This document shows positions 11,119 to 20,526 of a DNA stretch of 64,000 nt, in pieces. Source of the stretch: Allacma fusca (taxonomy: Eukaryota > Arthropoda > Collembola > Symphypleona > Sminthuridae); contig OX359245.1 in NCBI GenBank assembly GCA_947179485.1, positions 74,697,067 through 74,761,066 of the forward strand, read 5' to 3'. The notes beneath the pieces were generated by a model. That model ran no database searches and was not told where the DNA came from. It worked only from the letters and a program-made list of their open reading frames with translations. The first letter of the stretch is position 1. The number at the start of each line of letters is the position of its first letter. Made by a program: the position numbers and the translations under genes.

Positions 11119-11418
11119 TTACAAATAAAGCTTAGAAGAAAATTCGATAAATTTCTGGGATTTCATTTCAATGATTTCTGTCGGCTTCGGGGCAAATATC
11201 TGAGATGTCTGATCTCCTTCACGTCTCGATCCAACTCTCTGTTCCTTGAAATCCATTCCAGGCTCCTCATCTTCGGTGGGTCGGTCAATTTCTTACCTTT
11301 TGGCCTTCTCATCTGATATTTGCTGCTCCTCTGCTCGACGTTCTTGCTCCACTTCGTCAGCCATCTTAACCCTTGCATTTCGATCGTGGTGGCATTTCTC
11401 AGATGCTTCGATCGTCCT
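11119..11418 (-). pseudogene. Possible remnant of a charged-protein gene
   Basis: A minus-strand frame starting about 11418 reads RTIEASEKCHHDRNARVKMA, then a Glu/Arg-rich stretch, then TAA at 11293-11295. It continues in the same frame with TEDEEPGMDFKEQ and ends at 11119-11121. The composition (acidic/basic, low in Ile/Asn) differs from random AT-rich frames here and looks like coding DNA. The TAA lies in AAAAG-GTAAGA, which could be a splice donor. I do not recognise the protein. It is either a decayed gene or one or two exons of a spliced one. Confidence 0.3.
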
Positions 11419-11547
11419 GGCAGCTCATAAGAGATGGCAGACAAATTAGTCCGGCTGTAGTAATTCCTGGCTGTAAGTAACTGTAATAGAAAACTTACAG
11501 CCGTATCTCTACTAAGCTGAATCGCTTGGAGTAGGGTTCCCACTTTT

Positions 11548-11895
11548 TTAAAACGTCATTCCGGGACAAAATAATTTTAAATTTTGTTTACCTATACACG
11601 ATTCCTGGTATTTTTCAGCCTTTTTGGCACCTAATAAGATTTTCTTGTTTTCCGGTTTGTTCAAAAAAGAAATCAATTCACAGCATGAAAAGGGTACATT
11701 AAGCCTGACTTGAAGCTCTGCCTTCACAAGTTTTGTTGACATTAAGTTTCTCTCGGCTGTTCAAGCTTTCTTCATTAGGCTGAAATAACTTTCTGCAAAA
11801 TCGTTACTAACAGGAATTAATATCACGAACGATACAAGCTTGAGTAGTTCAGGACATTGATCTTTCTTAAAAAACCCAGCCCACTTTCCACCGAC
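11548..11895 (-). pseudogene. hAT transposase C-terminal remnant
   Basis: Minus-strand frame with [28 protein letters not shown] and FAESYFSLMKKA, then after one stop the segment KLVKAELQVRLNVPFSC and FLNKPENKK. This is the conserved hAT C-terminal dimerisation region (LSIPVSNA-ER-FS-M-W-D-RN). The stop is a TGA exactly where the family has a Trp codon, so a single TGG to TGA change explains it. Upstream, the frame runs directly into the GATC-rich minisatellite, so the DNA-binding and catalytic domains have been replaced or deleted. Known family role: cut-and-paste transposition. This copy is dead. Confidence 0.75.
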
Positions 11896-12682
11896 CGATC
11901 TCACGATCACCGATCTCACGATCCCCGATCTCACGATCCCCGATCTCACGATCCCCGATCTCACGATCTCACGATCCCCGATCTCACGATCTCACGATCC
12001 CCGATCTCACGATCCCCGATCTCACGATCCCCGATCTCACGATCCCCGATCTCACGATCCCCGATCTCACGATCCCCGATCTCACGATCCCCGATCTCAC
12101 GATCCCCGATCTCACGATCCCCGATCTCACGATCCCCGATCTCACGATCCCCGATCTCACGATCCCCGATCTCACGATCCCCGATCTCACGATCCCCGAT
12201 CTCACGATCCCCGATCTCACGATCCCCGATCTCACGATCCCCGATCTCACGATCTCACGATCCCCGATCTCACGATCCCCGATCTCACGATCCCCGATCT
12301 CACGATCCCCGATCTCACGATCCCCGATCTCACGATCCCCGATCTCACGATCCCCGATCTCACGATCCCCGATCTCACGATCCCCGATCTCACGATCCCC
12401 GATCTCACGATCCCCGATCTCACGATCCCCGATCTCACGATCCCCGATCTCACGATCCCCGATCTCACGATCCCCGATCTCACGATCCCCGATCTCACGA
12501 TCCCCGATCTCAGGATCCCCGATCTCACGATCCCCGATCTCACGATCCCCGATCTCACGATCCCCGATCTCACGATCCCCGATCTCACGATCCCCGATCT
12601 CACGATCCCCGATCTCACGATCCCCGATCTCACGATCCCCGATCTCACGATCCCCGATCTCACGATCCCCGATTTCACGACG
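11890..12682. repeat. 15-bp minisatellite (CGATCTCACGATCCC)n
   Basis: About fifty near-perfect tandem copies of CGATCTCACGATCCC, with a few variants (extra CGATCTCA half-units near 11965, 11990 and 12250; a CAGGATCCC variant near 12512; GATTTCACGACGTCC at the right edge). Since 15 is a multiple of 3, long repeated frames (RSHDP on plus; RSGIV and REIGD on minus) stay open by arithmetic and should not be called genes. GATC occurs twice per unit. The array lies wholly inside the hAT element. Confidence 0.95.
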
Positions 12683-14136
12683 TCCGATCGCAATCAAAAA
12701 CTCAAGTTTGACGACGTAAGCAAAATTCAGTGTACAGCTGGTCCTCGTTTAATTTAATACCGTGTGCAACGGCAATTATTAGTAAATAAGCCATGGATTC
12801 TAAGAATTCCTGATTTAAAATTTAGTAGTTCCATTTTTAAAAATAAATTAGTACCACTGTAATCAAAATGTCAGCTTAAATAGGTCTGCATTGATTTAAA
12901 AAAATCAAAAGCTTCAGGTTCAAAGCGCTTTTTTGTGTTGTGCGGGTAAAGTTTTCAGAATGGCATTAGCGCTACTTCCGGAAAATGTATCGTTGTATCG
13001 GTTTACACAACTTTCCAGAAGTTTAGTTTCAGCACCGGCTTTCTCTAGGGTTTTAGGAACTTTCCACGTGAGATTTAACCGACCCGAATTCTTCATACTT
13101 CAGAGAAGTTGCTGTACACACTAAAATCCTAGCAGGGCTCTGGTCATCTTTGCCATTTCGACGTAACCAATTTTTGGAATTAGCAACCTCTTCCCATATA
13201 GAATTGTAAAACCTGGACCTTTTTAGAAAGTGAAACTTTCTTATAGACGAGTCTGTTCCGTCCGTCCGTCCGTCTACAAAATCTTGTGAGTCGCACAACT
13301 CAACAACGGAATGACATACGGACATGGGACTTGTCCCAAAAAACCGGGCATACATTCTAGATGTGCCTTTTGATATTTTTCCTGACCCAGGGTCAACCGT
13401 TTGACCTCTGAAAATTAATTTCTGGATACAATTATCAAAAAATCTTGCATTTGCTATACCTTTCCAGCGGATTGACGTATGAGCATCCGTCCTTTACAGA
13501 TAACAATCAAACTCTATTTCCCTACCCTACTAAAAATCTTTAAATATAAGTTTCACTTTCCTGCACATGCAAACAAAGTTTACCCAAATCAGTGCAGTGC
13601 ACGGATTTTTAATCATTACCTGATGCTTAAGCGATTTTGTTACACTTGTAATCCCATTTTTATGATTTTATTAGTTTTATGTAGATGGCACATGATGATC
13701 TCGTTTGAATCCAGCTCCTCTAGAACGAAATATTTTATTATTCTCTTAAAAACTCGAATAATTTTTGTAACGAGCTCGACGTTTCCGGGACATTTACGGG
13801 TCCCGGAATACACCCTTCCGGGACACGGGACAACGATTGTCATTCCGGGACTGTCCCGGGCATTCCGGGACATCTGGAAACCCTAGCTTGGAGCAAGTCC
13901 TCACTGGAATAGCAGAGTTACAACATAATGATTGATCATACAAACATTTTATTAAGCGCAAGGTAAATTGTAGTTCTTCTTCGTAGCACCTGAGCTGGTT
14001 CCGGCAACCGAATTGGGGGCCACAATTCGCGTGTGTTTTGGATCAACATGTGGTACACACTTTCAGCATTCACGGACAACTCGGTGTGACAACTCTCTTG
14101 GTATTGCTTAGAAAATATTACACCGGAAATTGAATT

Positions 14137-16110
14137 TTACCGGTAAAAAATTGGCAGGTTTTTCGATGCAACCTCAATTATTAAGACAACAAAATAAACC
14201 GTGTTGCTGAAATACAAAGCATGCAGAGCCAAAGCCAAAGAACTTTTCATTGACAAAGCCTTTGGCCCCTTTTGGTTAATGTGCCTAGTTTTGGGGACAA
14301 GCTTGGGAAACTTTATTTTATACCATTTTTCCCATAGCCAATACAGCCCACTGCTCACCATAGCTTGAGCCCGATGAAACGCATTGTCATATTTTTCTTC
14401 AATGAGCACTGGCACATGCACAAATACCGGGCGGCTAAAATACCAATCACCTTTTACCTTCCCATTGTGGGCAAATTTAAGATTCATTTTCGTCATCACA
14501 CCTGTGACTTTCTCCCAGTAATGCTCGAGTGCATACGAATGGACCACAATGACAGAATTTGGTAACGACAATGTGTTCTCCAAATTGTCTTTGAAGTCTG
14601 GTTGGGCAAAACAATTAAATTTATTTTGAAGAGACAAACTGCCTTTCTTTTCCTTCAAAACAACCAGATCACTCCCCGACCCGTATTCGATACCATTTTT
14701 CAAAGTTTTGCAAGTCACACAGTACTCTGTATTAGTATCAGGGCATATCAATTGCTTAAAACCGAAATATCGATGTCCCGATGGAAAGAATAACTTAAAA
14801 TCTCTCAGCTCCTCCAGTCGACTCCAATTAGTTTTAAATTCGTTTTCAGTTGTGAAAACAGTTTTCAAAAATCCCTTGTAGCCATTTGAAATCACAATTC
14901 CTGTCAGTGTCCAAGCCAGCAAAATTAAGGCGCCGGATTTTGAGGGAGTCCTGTAAAATTTTTTTAGTACAATATTTGAGCCTTGCTCAACCAAATGGCT
15001 GCAAAGGAATAGGGTCATTTTAATAAATGAAATATTTGCTCCGTTTCTTTGTGAAACATGCACTAACCGGAGGGATCCTGAAGTGACCATAGTAGCAAGA
15101 ACCAACAATACCCAAACCTTGAGTTCAAATGGGTGAAGATAGATCCCGAATTCCGCCTGAATAGCCTCAACGCTGTCCGATGTAATGAAATTGAAACTCT
15201 CTGTTTGTGATACTGCGATCACATGACTCCTAAACTCATATTCCAACAGTGGTTGGATAAAAATGATATTTTCCCAATTGTTTCTTCGGTCCACAGGTAA
15301 AATAATGATGGTCCCATTCAGGCTGCTGTATCCGTTTATAAAATGAAACACTGTTTCGTACAACCTCCAAGGATTTTTGCGTCGGTATGGAGACCCAGGA
15401 CTTGGGTTAGGAAAGGGTTGGTCTTCAAAATCAGGTGTAAATGGCCACATTAATTTCTTTCCATGGTCAGTTGCGGATTCAAATACACGTTCCATTTCTG
15501 TAAAACAGTTTTCTGATAAACATTTGAACGGAAACAAACCCTGTGTTTTCATCCTGGGACAAGCGTAATATCCCGAAAAAACTGTTGCTTTATCTGTTAA
15601 TTCTTTCTGGACCAAAACAAAAACCGGGGCGAAGTGAAATTGGATCTGGACGTTTATGATGGTTGTATTGACCAATTCTTCCATTTTGTAGCTGTCGTAA
15701 ATAAAAATGGCCATATTTGGAAGTATCAAAGAATTATGTCCTACCCACTGGACGAAGGAGCCAATATTAAGTTTCAATGGTCTGGAATCAATTTTAATGT
15801 TTTGACCAACACAAGTGATGAATTCGACATGACAATACAGAGACCAGGTTTTGGAAACGGGGATTACCCGCTTGGCTGGCACTCTCCAGCGCTCGTATGT
15901 ATAAGCTAACTGTGTGTTATTCATGGGGTAAGCGTATATGATTATTGGTATGTTTAGCTTCCTGTAATCAACAGGCTCCGCTATTTGCGCGAATACAATG
16001 GTGCAATTCTGAAATCCGTTGGTGACCGGCTCGATACCAATATTATTGATTATGTCAAGTCCCAAGCAACACTTGAATATTGCGATAAAGAAGGGAAGTG
16101 AAAACTTCAT
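14137..16110 (-). CDS. Divergent ionotropic-receptor-like protein, 657 aa (receptor 2)
   Basis: Closest relative of receptor 1, sharing the leader MKFSLPFFIAIFKC. The order is the same: signal peptide 1-18, Cys-bearing ectodomain (YCHVEFITC, YYACPRM, ENC), PFPNPSPGSPYRRKNPWR near 233-249, FNFITSDSVEA at 307, M1 332-350, pore loop 361-380, M2 395-413 with SNGYKGFLKTVF, S2 lobe with EYCVTC, LKFAHNGKV and SSGLYWLWEKW, M3 624-648. The C-terminal tail is short. It is a single exon with no introns or breaks. In IRs this architecture is a heteromeric ligand-gated cation channel in the sensory neuron membrane. The start is set by the conserved leader and by 5' flank similarity to receptor 1. Confidence 0.85.
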   Translation of the reverse strand: MKFSLPFFIAIFKCCLGLDIINNIGIEPVTNGFQNCTIVFAQIAEPVDYRKLNIPIIIYAYPMNNTQLAYTYERWRVPAKRVIPVSKTWSLYCHVEFITCVGQNIKIDSRPLKLNIGSFVQWVGHNSLILPNMAIFIYDSYKMEELVNTTIINVQIQFHFAPVFVLVQKELTDKATVFSGYYACPRMKTQGLFPFKCLSENCFTEMERVFESATDHGKKLMWPFTPDFEDQPFPNPSPGSPYRRKNPWRLYETVFHFINGYSSLNGTIIILPVDRRNNWENIIFIQPLLEYEFRSHVIAVSQTESFNFITSDSVEAIQAEFGIYLHPFELKVWVLLVLATMVTSGSLRLVHVSQRNGANISFIKMTLFLCSHLVEQGSNIVLKKFYRTPSKSGALILLAWTLTGIVISNGYKGFLKTVFTTENEFKTNWSRLEELRDFKLFFPSGHRYFGFKQLICPDTNTEYCVTCKTLKNGIEYGSGSDLVVLKEKKGSLSLQNKFNCFAQPDFKDNLENTLSLPNSVIVVHSYALEHYWEKVTGVMTKMNLKFAHNGKVKGDWYFSRPVFVHVPVLIEEKYDNAFHRAQAMVSSGLYWLWEKWYKIKFPKLVPKTRHINQKGPKALSMKSSLALALHALYFSNTVYFVVLIIEVASKNLPIFYR

Positions 16111-17671
16111 TATATAAATTCAATGGCTTCAGCAAAATTTCAAATATCTCAGAATGTCCGTGTAAGTCTTGATTTGCATGATTTTCCCCTTTGAGTTCCA
16201 AATGACGGAACTCATAGACGTTCATACTATACTTTTTGTAAATTTTATTTGAATACACACGTAATACATAATAGAAATAGTTATCTAGGTAAAACGTTTT
16301 TCAGGAATGCATTTTATTATTAAAGCGGTTTATGTATCTTTCTACTAGTGGAAAATTAAAGTAGTAATTTCCACTCTCTGTGCTTTGAATATTTAAATCC
16401 ATATATGTTTATTAAATGGCAATATCAAACACAGAGTACTTTAGCGTAAAGTCTCAAATTGGATTTAATTTTATGGAATACTTTTCGTAGTCAATACAAA
16501 ATGCTGGCGTTTAATAATGTTAATTTCATTAGCGGAACAGGTAAACAAAAAACCTTCGTGCCTTCACTTTTTTAAAACAATGGATACGCGCTTTAAAAAA
16601 CACAGGCGATGTTTCTTACTTTGGTAACATTTCTGGGATGCCTATTTCGTATTTGCAAATATCTCACAATTTTGAGGATTTGAAGGAATGTTCATTTGCT
16701 TACTTTCCCTGTTAACAAATTCAAATGTTTTTTTAAGAAACATCATAAAATCTGTATACTATTGCTACGACACTTCCGATGTACGTAATGAAGCGATTTG
16801 ATCGATTTTGGTTATGTTCGATATATGGGACCTCCCCTCAAACTCCCACAAGCAAAATCTGAAAAGAATTTCCATCATGCAAGTGCTCTTTCGTTGTGTT
16901 GGTATTGACCCGTGGGTAACATCTTTTCCGGCCGTCGACAGCTCAAGAAAGATGACATATACAAATATTTCCAGCTGTAGGAGGAACTCCAACGATTATT
17001 CTAGCCTGCAATTTACTTACAAAAATGTTTATATTTAATTACCATTTAACACAAAATATTGAAAAAAAAACATTCCTTGAATTAATGTAAAGTCAAAATC
17101 TAGTACTATTTGTTTACATATTACAAAAACTGCACTAAATTACGAATCGAAACAAACTACACTGAGAAAGGGAATTCAGAAAGTGTGGAAATATTTACCA
17201 GCACATCTTAACACTCCAGGTACGGCGCTACTATTCGTTCTCCTCTGTCAAATGCACCTTAAATAAACCTAAAATAACAATTTGACAATACGTATTAATT
17301 AAAATTTAACATTTTGTTCTCTCGTAGCCTAGCAGTCCTTATTTCTATACAGTAACCATAGGATTTGAACTGCCAGTGCTGCTCACAACGTCCATTCGAA
17401 TTCTCAAAGCTGGGCACTTCAATCACTATAGGACGTACATTCGGCAATTTTGAGTTACATTCCCAGCGGAAATTAGATGATTTCCCAAATGTCGCAGCTG
17501 CAACGCCTCTAGCACTGTAGGTATTCGTTAGTTCCCGTATTGCAATTCAATCTATGACGAGACATTGCATCTTAGTTAATGCAGCGCTTAAATACACATA
17601 TTAAAATTAAACGTTTTCGGCGCAACGTCTAGCGTCACATACATTGTTTACGTAATACTGTACAAAAAATA
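16111..17671. other. Receptor 2 upstream region and spacer
   Basis: The first ~110 bp match the receptor 1 upstream region (probable promoter/5' UTR). The rest is AT-rich. No further gene or bounded repeat recognised. Confidence 0.4.
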
Positions 17672-17884
17672 TTGTTTTATCAACATGTGACTGTTTTTCG
17701 AAGAGCTGTCGATCCTACTTTAATACCTATGGCAGAGTCCGGCATGTTTAAACTATGGCTACAAGTATTGGAAAAGCCGAATCAAATGTCATATGATGCT
17801 TCACAAATTCAACTTCACCGAGAATTTTATTTGGGGAGGGTGGATGAAGTGCAGATATTTTGGTTGACGGAAACTGTATTTTGA
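17672..17884 (+). pseudogene. Possible divergent IR C-terminal fragment
   Basis: The 70-codon plus-strand frame contains VFRRAVDPTLIPMAESGMFK followed by LWLQVL. The receptors here have FRRAQ-MVSSGLYWLWDKW in the second ligand lobe, and IRs in general have an ESGL...W motif there. After it, the expected M3 helix is not obvious. The match is short and made by eye, so this could be chance. Confidence 0.25.
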
Positions 17885-18068
17885 TTATCAAGAATTTGTT
17901 TGGCCAGATATTTCTTATAGAATAAAAGTGACATTAAAGCAACACTTTAACTTTTAGGTATGTCCCTATTCGTAACGCATCCTATCGACTATATAATTTT
18001 TTACAGTAATTAAATTACGAAGACTGCACCCCTGTGGTGATGTCGTTATCCTCTGTTAAGTAATGGAT

Positions 18069-18598
18069 TGTAGTTATGGTTCGTAATGGAGGAGTTATGT
18101 AATAAAGAGCCGAGTATGGAAATAAATAGGGAAATATTAATGGAATTGAGTGTGAGAGATGAGATGATGGGGAAATGTAGACGGCAGAGATGCACTTGCC
18201 TTGGAGTGAGGGATTTCGGGCTTGTGTCTCAGCATACGAAAAATAATACGCATATGTGCGTATATGTAGTTACTCACAAGATACACTTTATTTTACTATA
18301 GTGCGTAGATTTGATACACTGTGTTTGTCTCTTGCGTGTGCTCTTGCTTGTGCTCCCTTGAGATCTGGAATTCCTCTCCTCTCTCGTGCCTTCGGAGGCA
18401 CGTGTTTATATACGGAGGTGAGCTCACAAGAGCCCACCTCCAGTATTCACAAAAGTTTTCATTTTGACCAATAATATTAGGTTAAAGTAAGTACCTAACG
18501 CATTTTTCATGGAAACTTTACATCTTAACTGTACATATATGTACATGAATGTTAACGTTACATTTATTGAGTGTTACAAAACCAAATATCGGTTAACA
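18069..18598 (-). repeat. 3' LTR
   Basis: Identical over its length to 27755-28284 apart from two substitutions. On the minus strand it starts TGTTAACC and ends ACTACA. It has a TATA box (TATATAAA, 18405-18412), a 7-bp GC-rich hairpin just downstream (stem 18385-18391 with 18396-18402, loop of four), and an AATAAA signal at 18287-18292. This gives the order U3-R-U5 expected for a minus-strand element. Confidence 0.9.
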
Positions 18599-20526
18599 TT
18601 CTACGGCTAAGAGGAAACAATGTCCCCATTGTTTTGAAAGGGTGGGAACTGTAAAAGATTTTTTGTGTGTTGGTATTTCTGTCGACGTAGTTTCTTTTTT
18701 CACTCGTCTTCTTTTGCTGTTGGAGTTTGAACTCGAAAACTATTCTCCACAAAGGTTATTCTTTGAAATATTATCATTCCAACATACAATATTCGTATTA
18801 AAATATACATTTGCATTAGAACAGTGTTAGTTTTAGACGGTATTAGAACAAACAGTTAGTATACGCTTCCTGGAGTGGCAGAAAATTCTGTCCCCAGAAT
18901 TAATCAGACGGAATTGAGTAAAATTTGGAGAGGAGATTCGCAAGATGGAGACGTCATATAAGGTGAGTAACAATTTTGTATTGGGTTAGTGAGATTGAAA
19001 TTGAAAAAGAGCTTATAGTATGAACTTTAAAGTGTGTGTATAACAGATTGTACAGAAATTTTGTGTGTATATAGGGTGTCTAATTGGAAGTGTCGAAATG
19101 TAGTGATCAATTACAATTTCTGGAAATGAAGAAAAATGTGTTGGGAGCTACAGCTCATAGTACATAGGTATAGAATTAAGACAAAAATTTCTAAGTGTGT
19201 AATATAAGAGTGTGATATGTGAGAATTATGTGAAAGTGTTTGCGAAGCTAGGAAAAATTGTTAGTAATGAAATATAATATATTTTTTTGTGTGATTTTCT
19301 TGATAGAAGACTTGCAAATGTCATGGCGTCCCATGTGTGTTTGCAGTTGGAGTTGTCATCATAGAGGGTGCTGACCTGAACATCCGTGAATGTGGGTCAT
19401 GTTGTGAAGTCTGCAAAAGTGAGTGAGGAATTGTGCTGGAACTCAGAAAGAAATGTGCACATTAGTATTATTCTCAGAATAAAATTATAATGCAGGGTTT
19501 GTAATGTTACAGGGGGACAACGGAAATCGGTGTGCTGGTGCTGATCATCATTGAAGAAATTGTGAAGTTCCAATTAATAATATTTGTTCTTCGTACAGTG
19601 TTCTTCTTATCTTTCATGACTTTTTTTATATTTTTGTTAGGAGAACGGGTCTGCGGTTGTCTTGCCCTTGCAATTCGTAGATCCAGGTAATTTGTTAATG
19701 ATAGTCGGTTACAGTGTGATTGAGGTGGCCAACGTTATGAGCACACCGAGACTTGTTGGTCCTAAGCGTTCAATGGGAGTTCAAGGCACCTGAGAGGGTC
19801 GGGAACCCCTGCCATAGGATGGTTGTGTGTGTGTTTAATAACGTTGGTCAGTTTTAATAACACTTGGGACTTAGACAAGTTACCGAGGATGTGACCTTTG
19901 AAAGGCACAGATTATTATTTTGAATTTTCTGTAGTTTATCTTGATACAGTACTTCTGGGTAATTAAAGATGACAGGTCATCATGTGATACCTTTAGAAGG
20001 GCTGAGTTTCAAGGGGGAAGGGTCACTCCGTGAGGGAGGGGTGACCTTCCACTTAGGGGGGTTGGGGGAGAAACCCTCGGGTGGCATGACCGCACACGGG
20101 TCACGCCAAAATTTTTCTTGAATAAAGACTTGTAAATTTTTTGAGGTCAAAAGAGGTCAGTGAACCTATAGGAGCATGATGTACTGTATTGAATTTCTGA
20201 TTTGTAAACGACTCCGAAATGGGAGTTGTATGGGTTGTGTATGGAATAAAAGTCCTATTGTAACCGAAGGGGTGTTCATGAATTTTGCTGAGCATAGAGC
20301 ATATATTTCTAAATGAAGTGGGATCGAATGACTGTGTTGTTATAGCTGATAACTGTGATTATTGGTAGGGCAAATTGTTGTGAAGTTGAATAAGTTATCC
20401 ATAGCATGGATATTAGTTCTTGTGCTACGTCGAAATTCCGAATCTTGACGGGAATAAAAATCTGTGGGTAATATTTGTTGAGATTCCTGTTCCAATAATT
20501 GTTGCTGTGTTCTGCGAACACGTTTA
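18599..20526. other. Long non-coding 3' region of the LTR element
   Basis: Lies between the pol frame and the 3' LTR. It holds a perfect 8-bp hairpin AAACAATG/CATTGTTT (18615-18634), the putative plus-strand spliced gene described separately, and a G-rich block on plus at 19985-20100. A short minus-strand frame (20340-20526) with RRSTRTNIHAMDNL may be the tail of pol in another frame. No env-like frame with a signal peptide or membrane segment was found. Confidence 0.45.
18945..19544 (+). CDS. Putative spliced Cys-rich small protein, antisense to the retroelement
   Basis: Three candidate exons join in frame. Exon 1 is 18945-18962 (ATG, six codons, then GTGAGT). Exon 2 is 19307-19418, preceded by a T-rich tract ending in TAG and followed by GTGAGT. 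Exon 3 is 19513-19544 after TTACAG, ending in TGA. The product is 53 residues with nine Cys, including KTCKCHGVPC, ECGSCCEVCK and a terminal CWC. The Cys spacing and the consistent splice phases (0, then 1) suggest real coding. No signal peptide is encoded by this short first exon, so the true first exon may lie further left. It is antisense to the element's own transcript, where introns would survive retrotransposition. I do not recognise the family. Confidence 0.35.

Larger units (their letters stand above)
11532..13885 (-). mobile_element. hAT element carrying transposase remnant and minisatellite
   Basis: Termini TAGGGTTCCCAC and inverted TAGGGTTTCCAG are flanked by perfect 8-bp target duplications GCTTGGAG (11524-11531 and 13886-13893). 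The subterminal regions carry CCGGGACA-type repeats, especially 13780-13885. On the minus strand the left part encodes the C-terminal hAT dimerisation region, and the centre is a 15-bp minisatellite of nearly 800 bp. The right part (about 12700-13780) holds a CCGT run near 13256-13270 and no recognisable coding region. The transposase N-terminal and catalytic parts are missing, so the copy is non-autonomous. Confidence 0.85.

Noticed and set aside
11857-12711. Long open frames of RSHDP, RSGIV and REIGD repeats
   Set aside because: They arise because a 15-bp tandem repeat cannot introduce stops. They are open on both strands and have no start context or domain.
18086-18474. Small plus-strand frames repeated at 27772-28160
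   Set aside because: They are inside the LTRs, antisense to the element, and only duplicated because the LTRs are. No protein family recognised.
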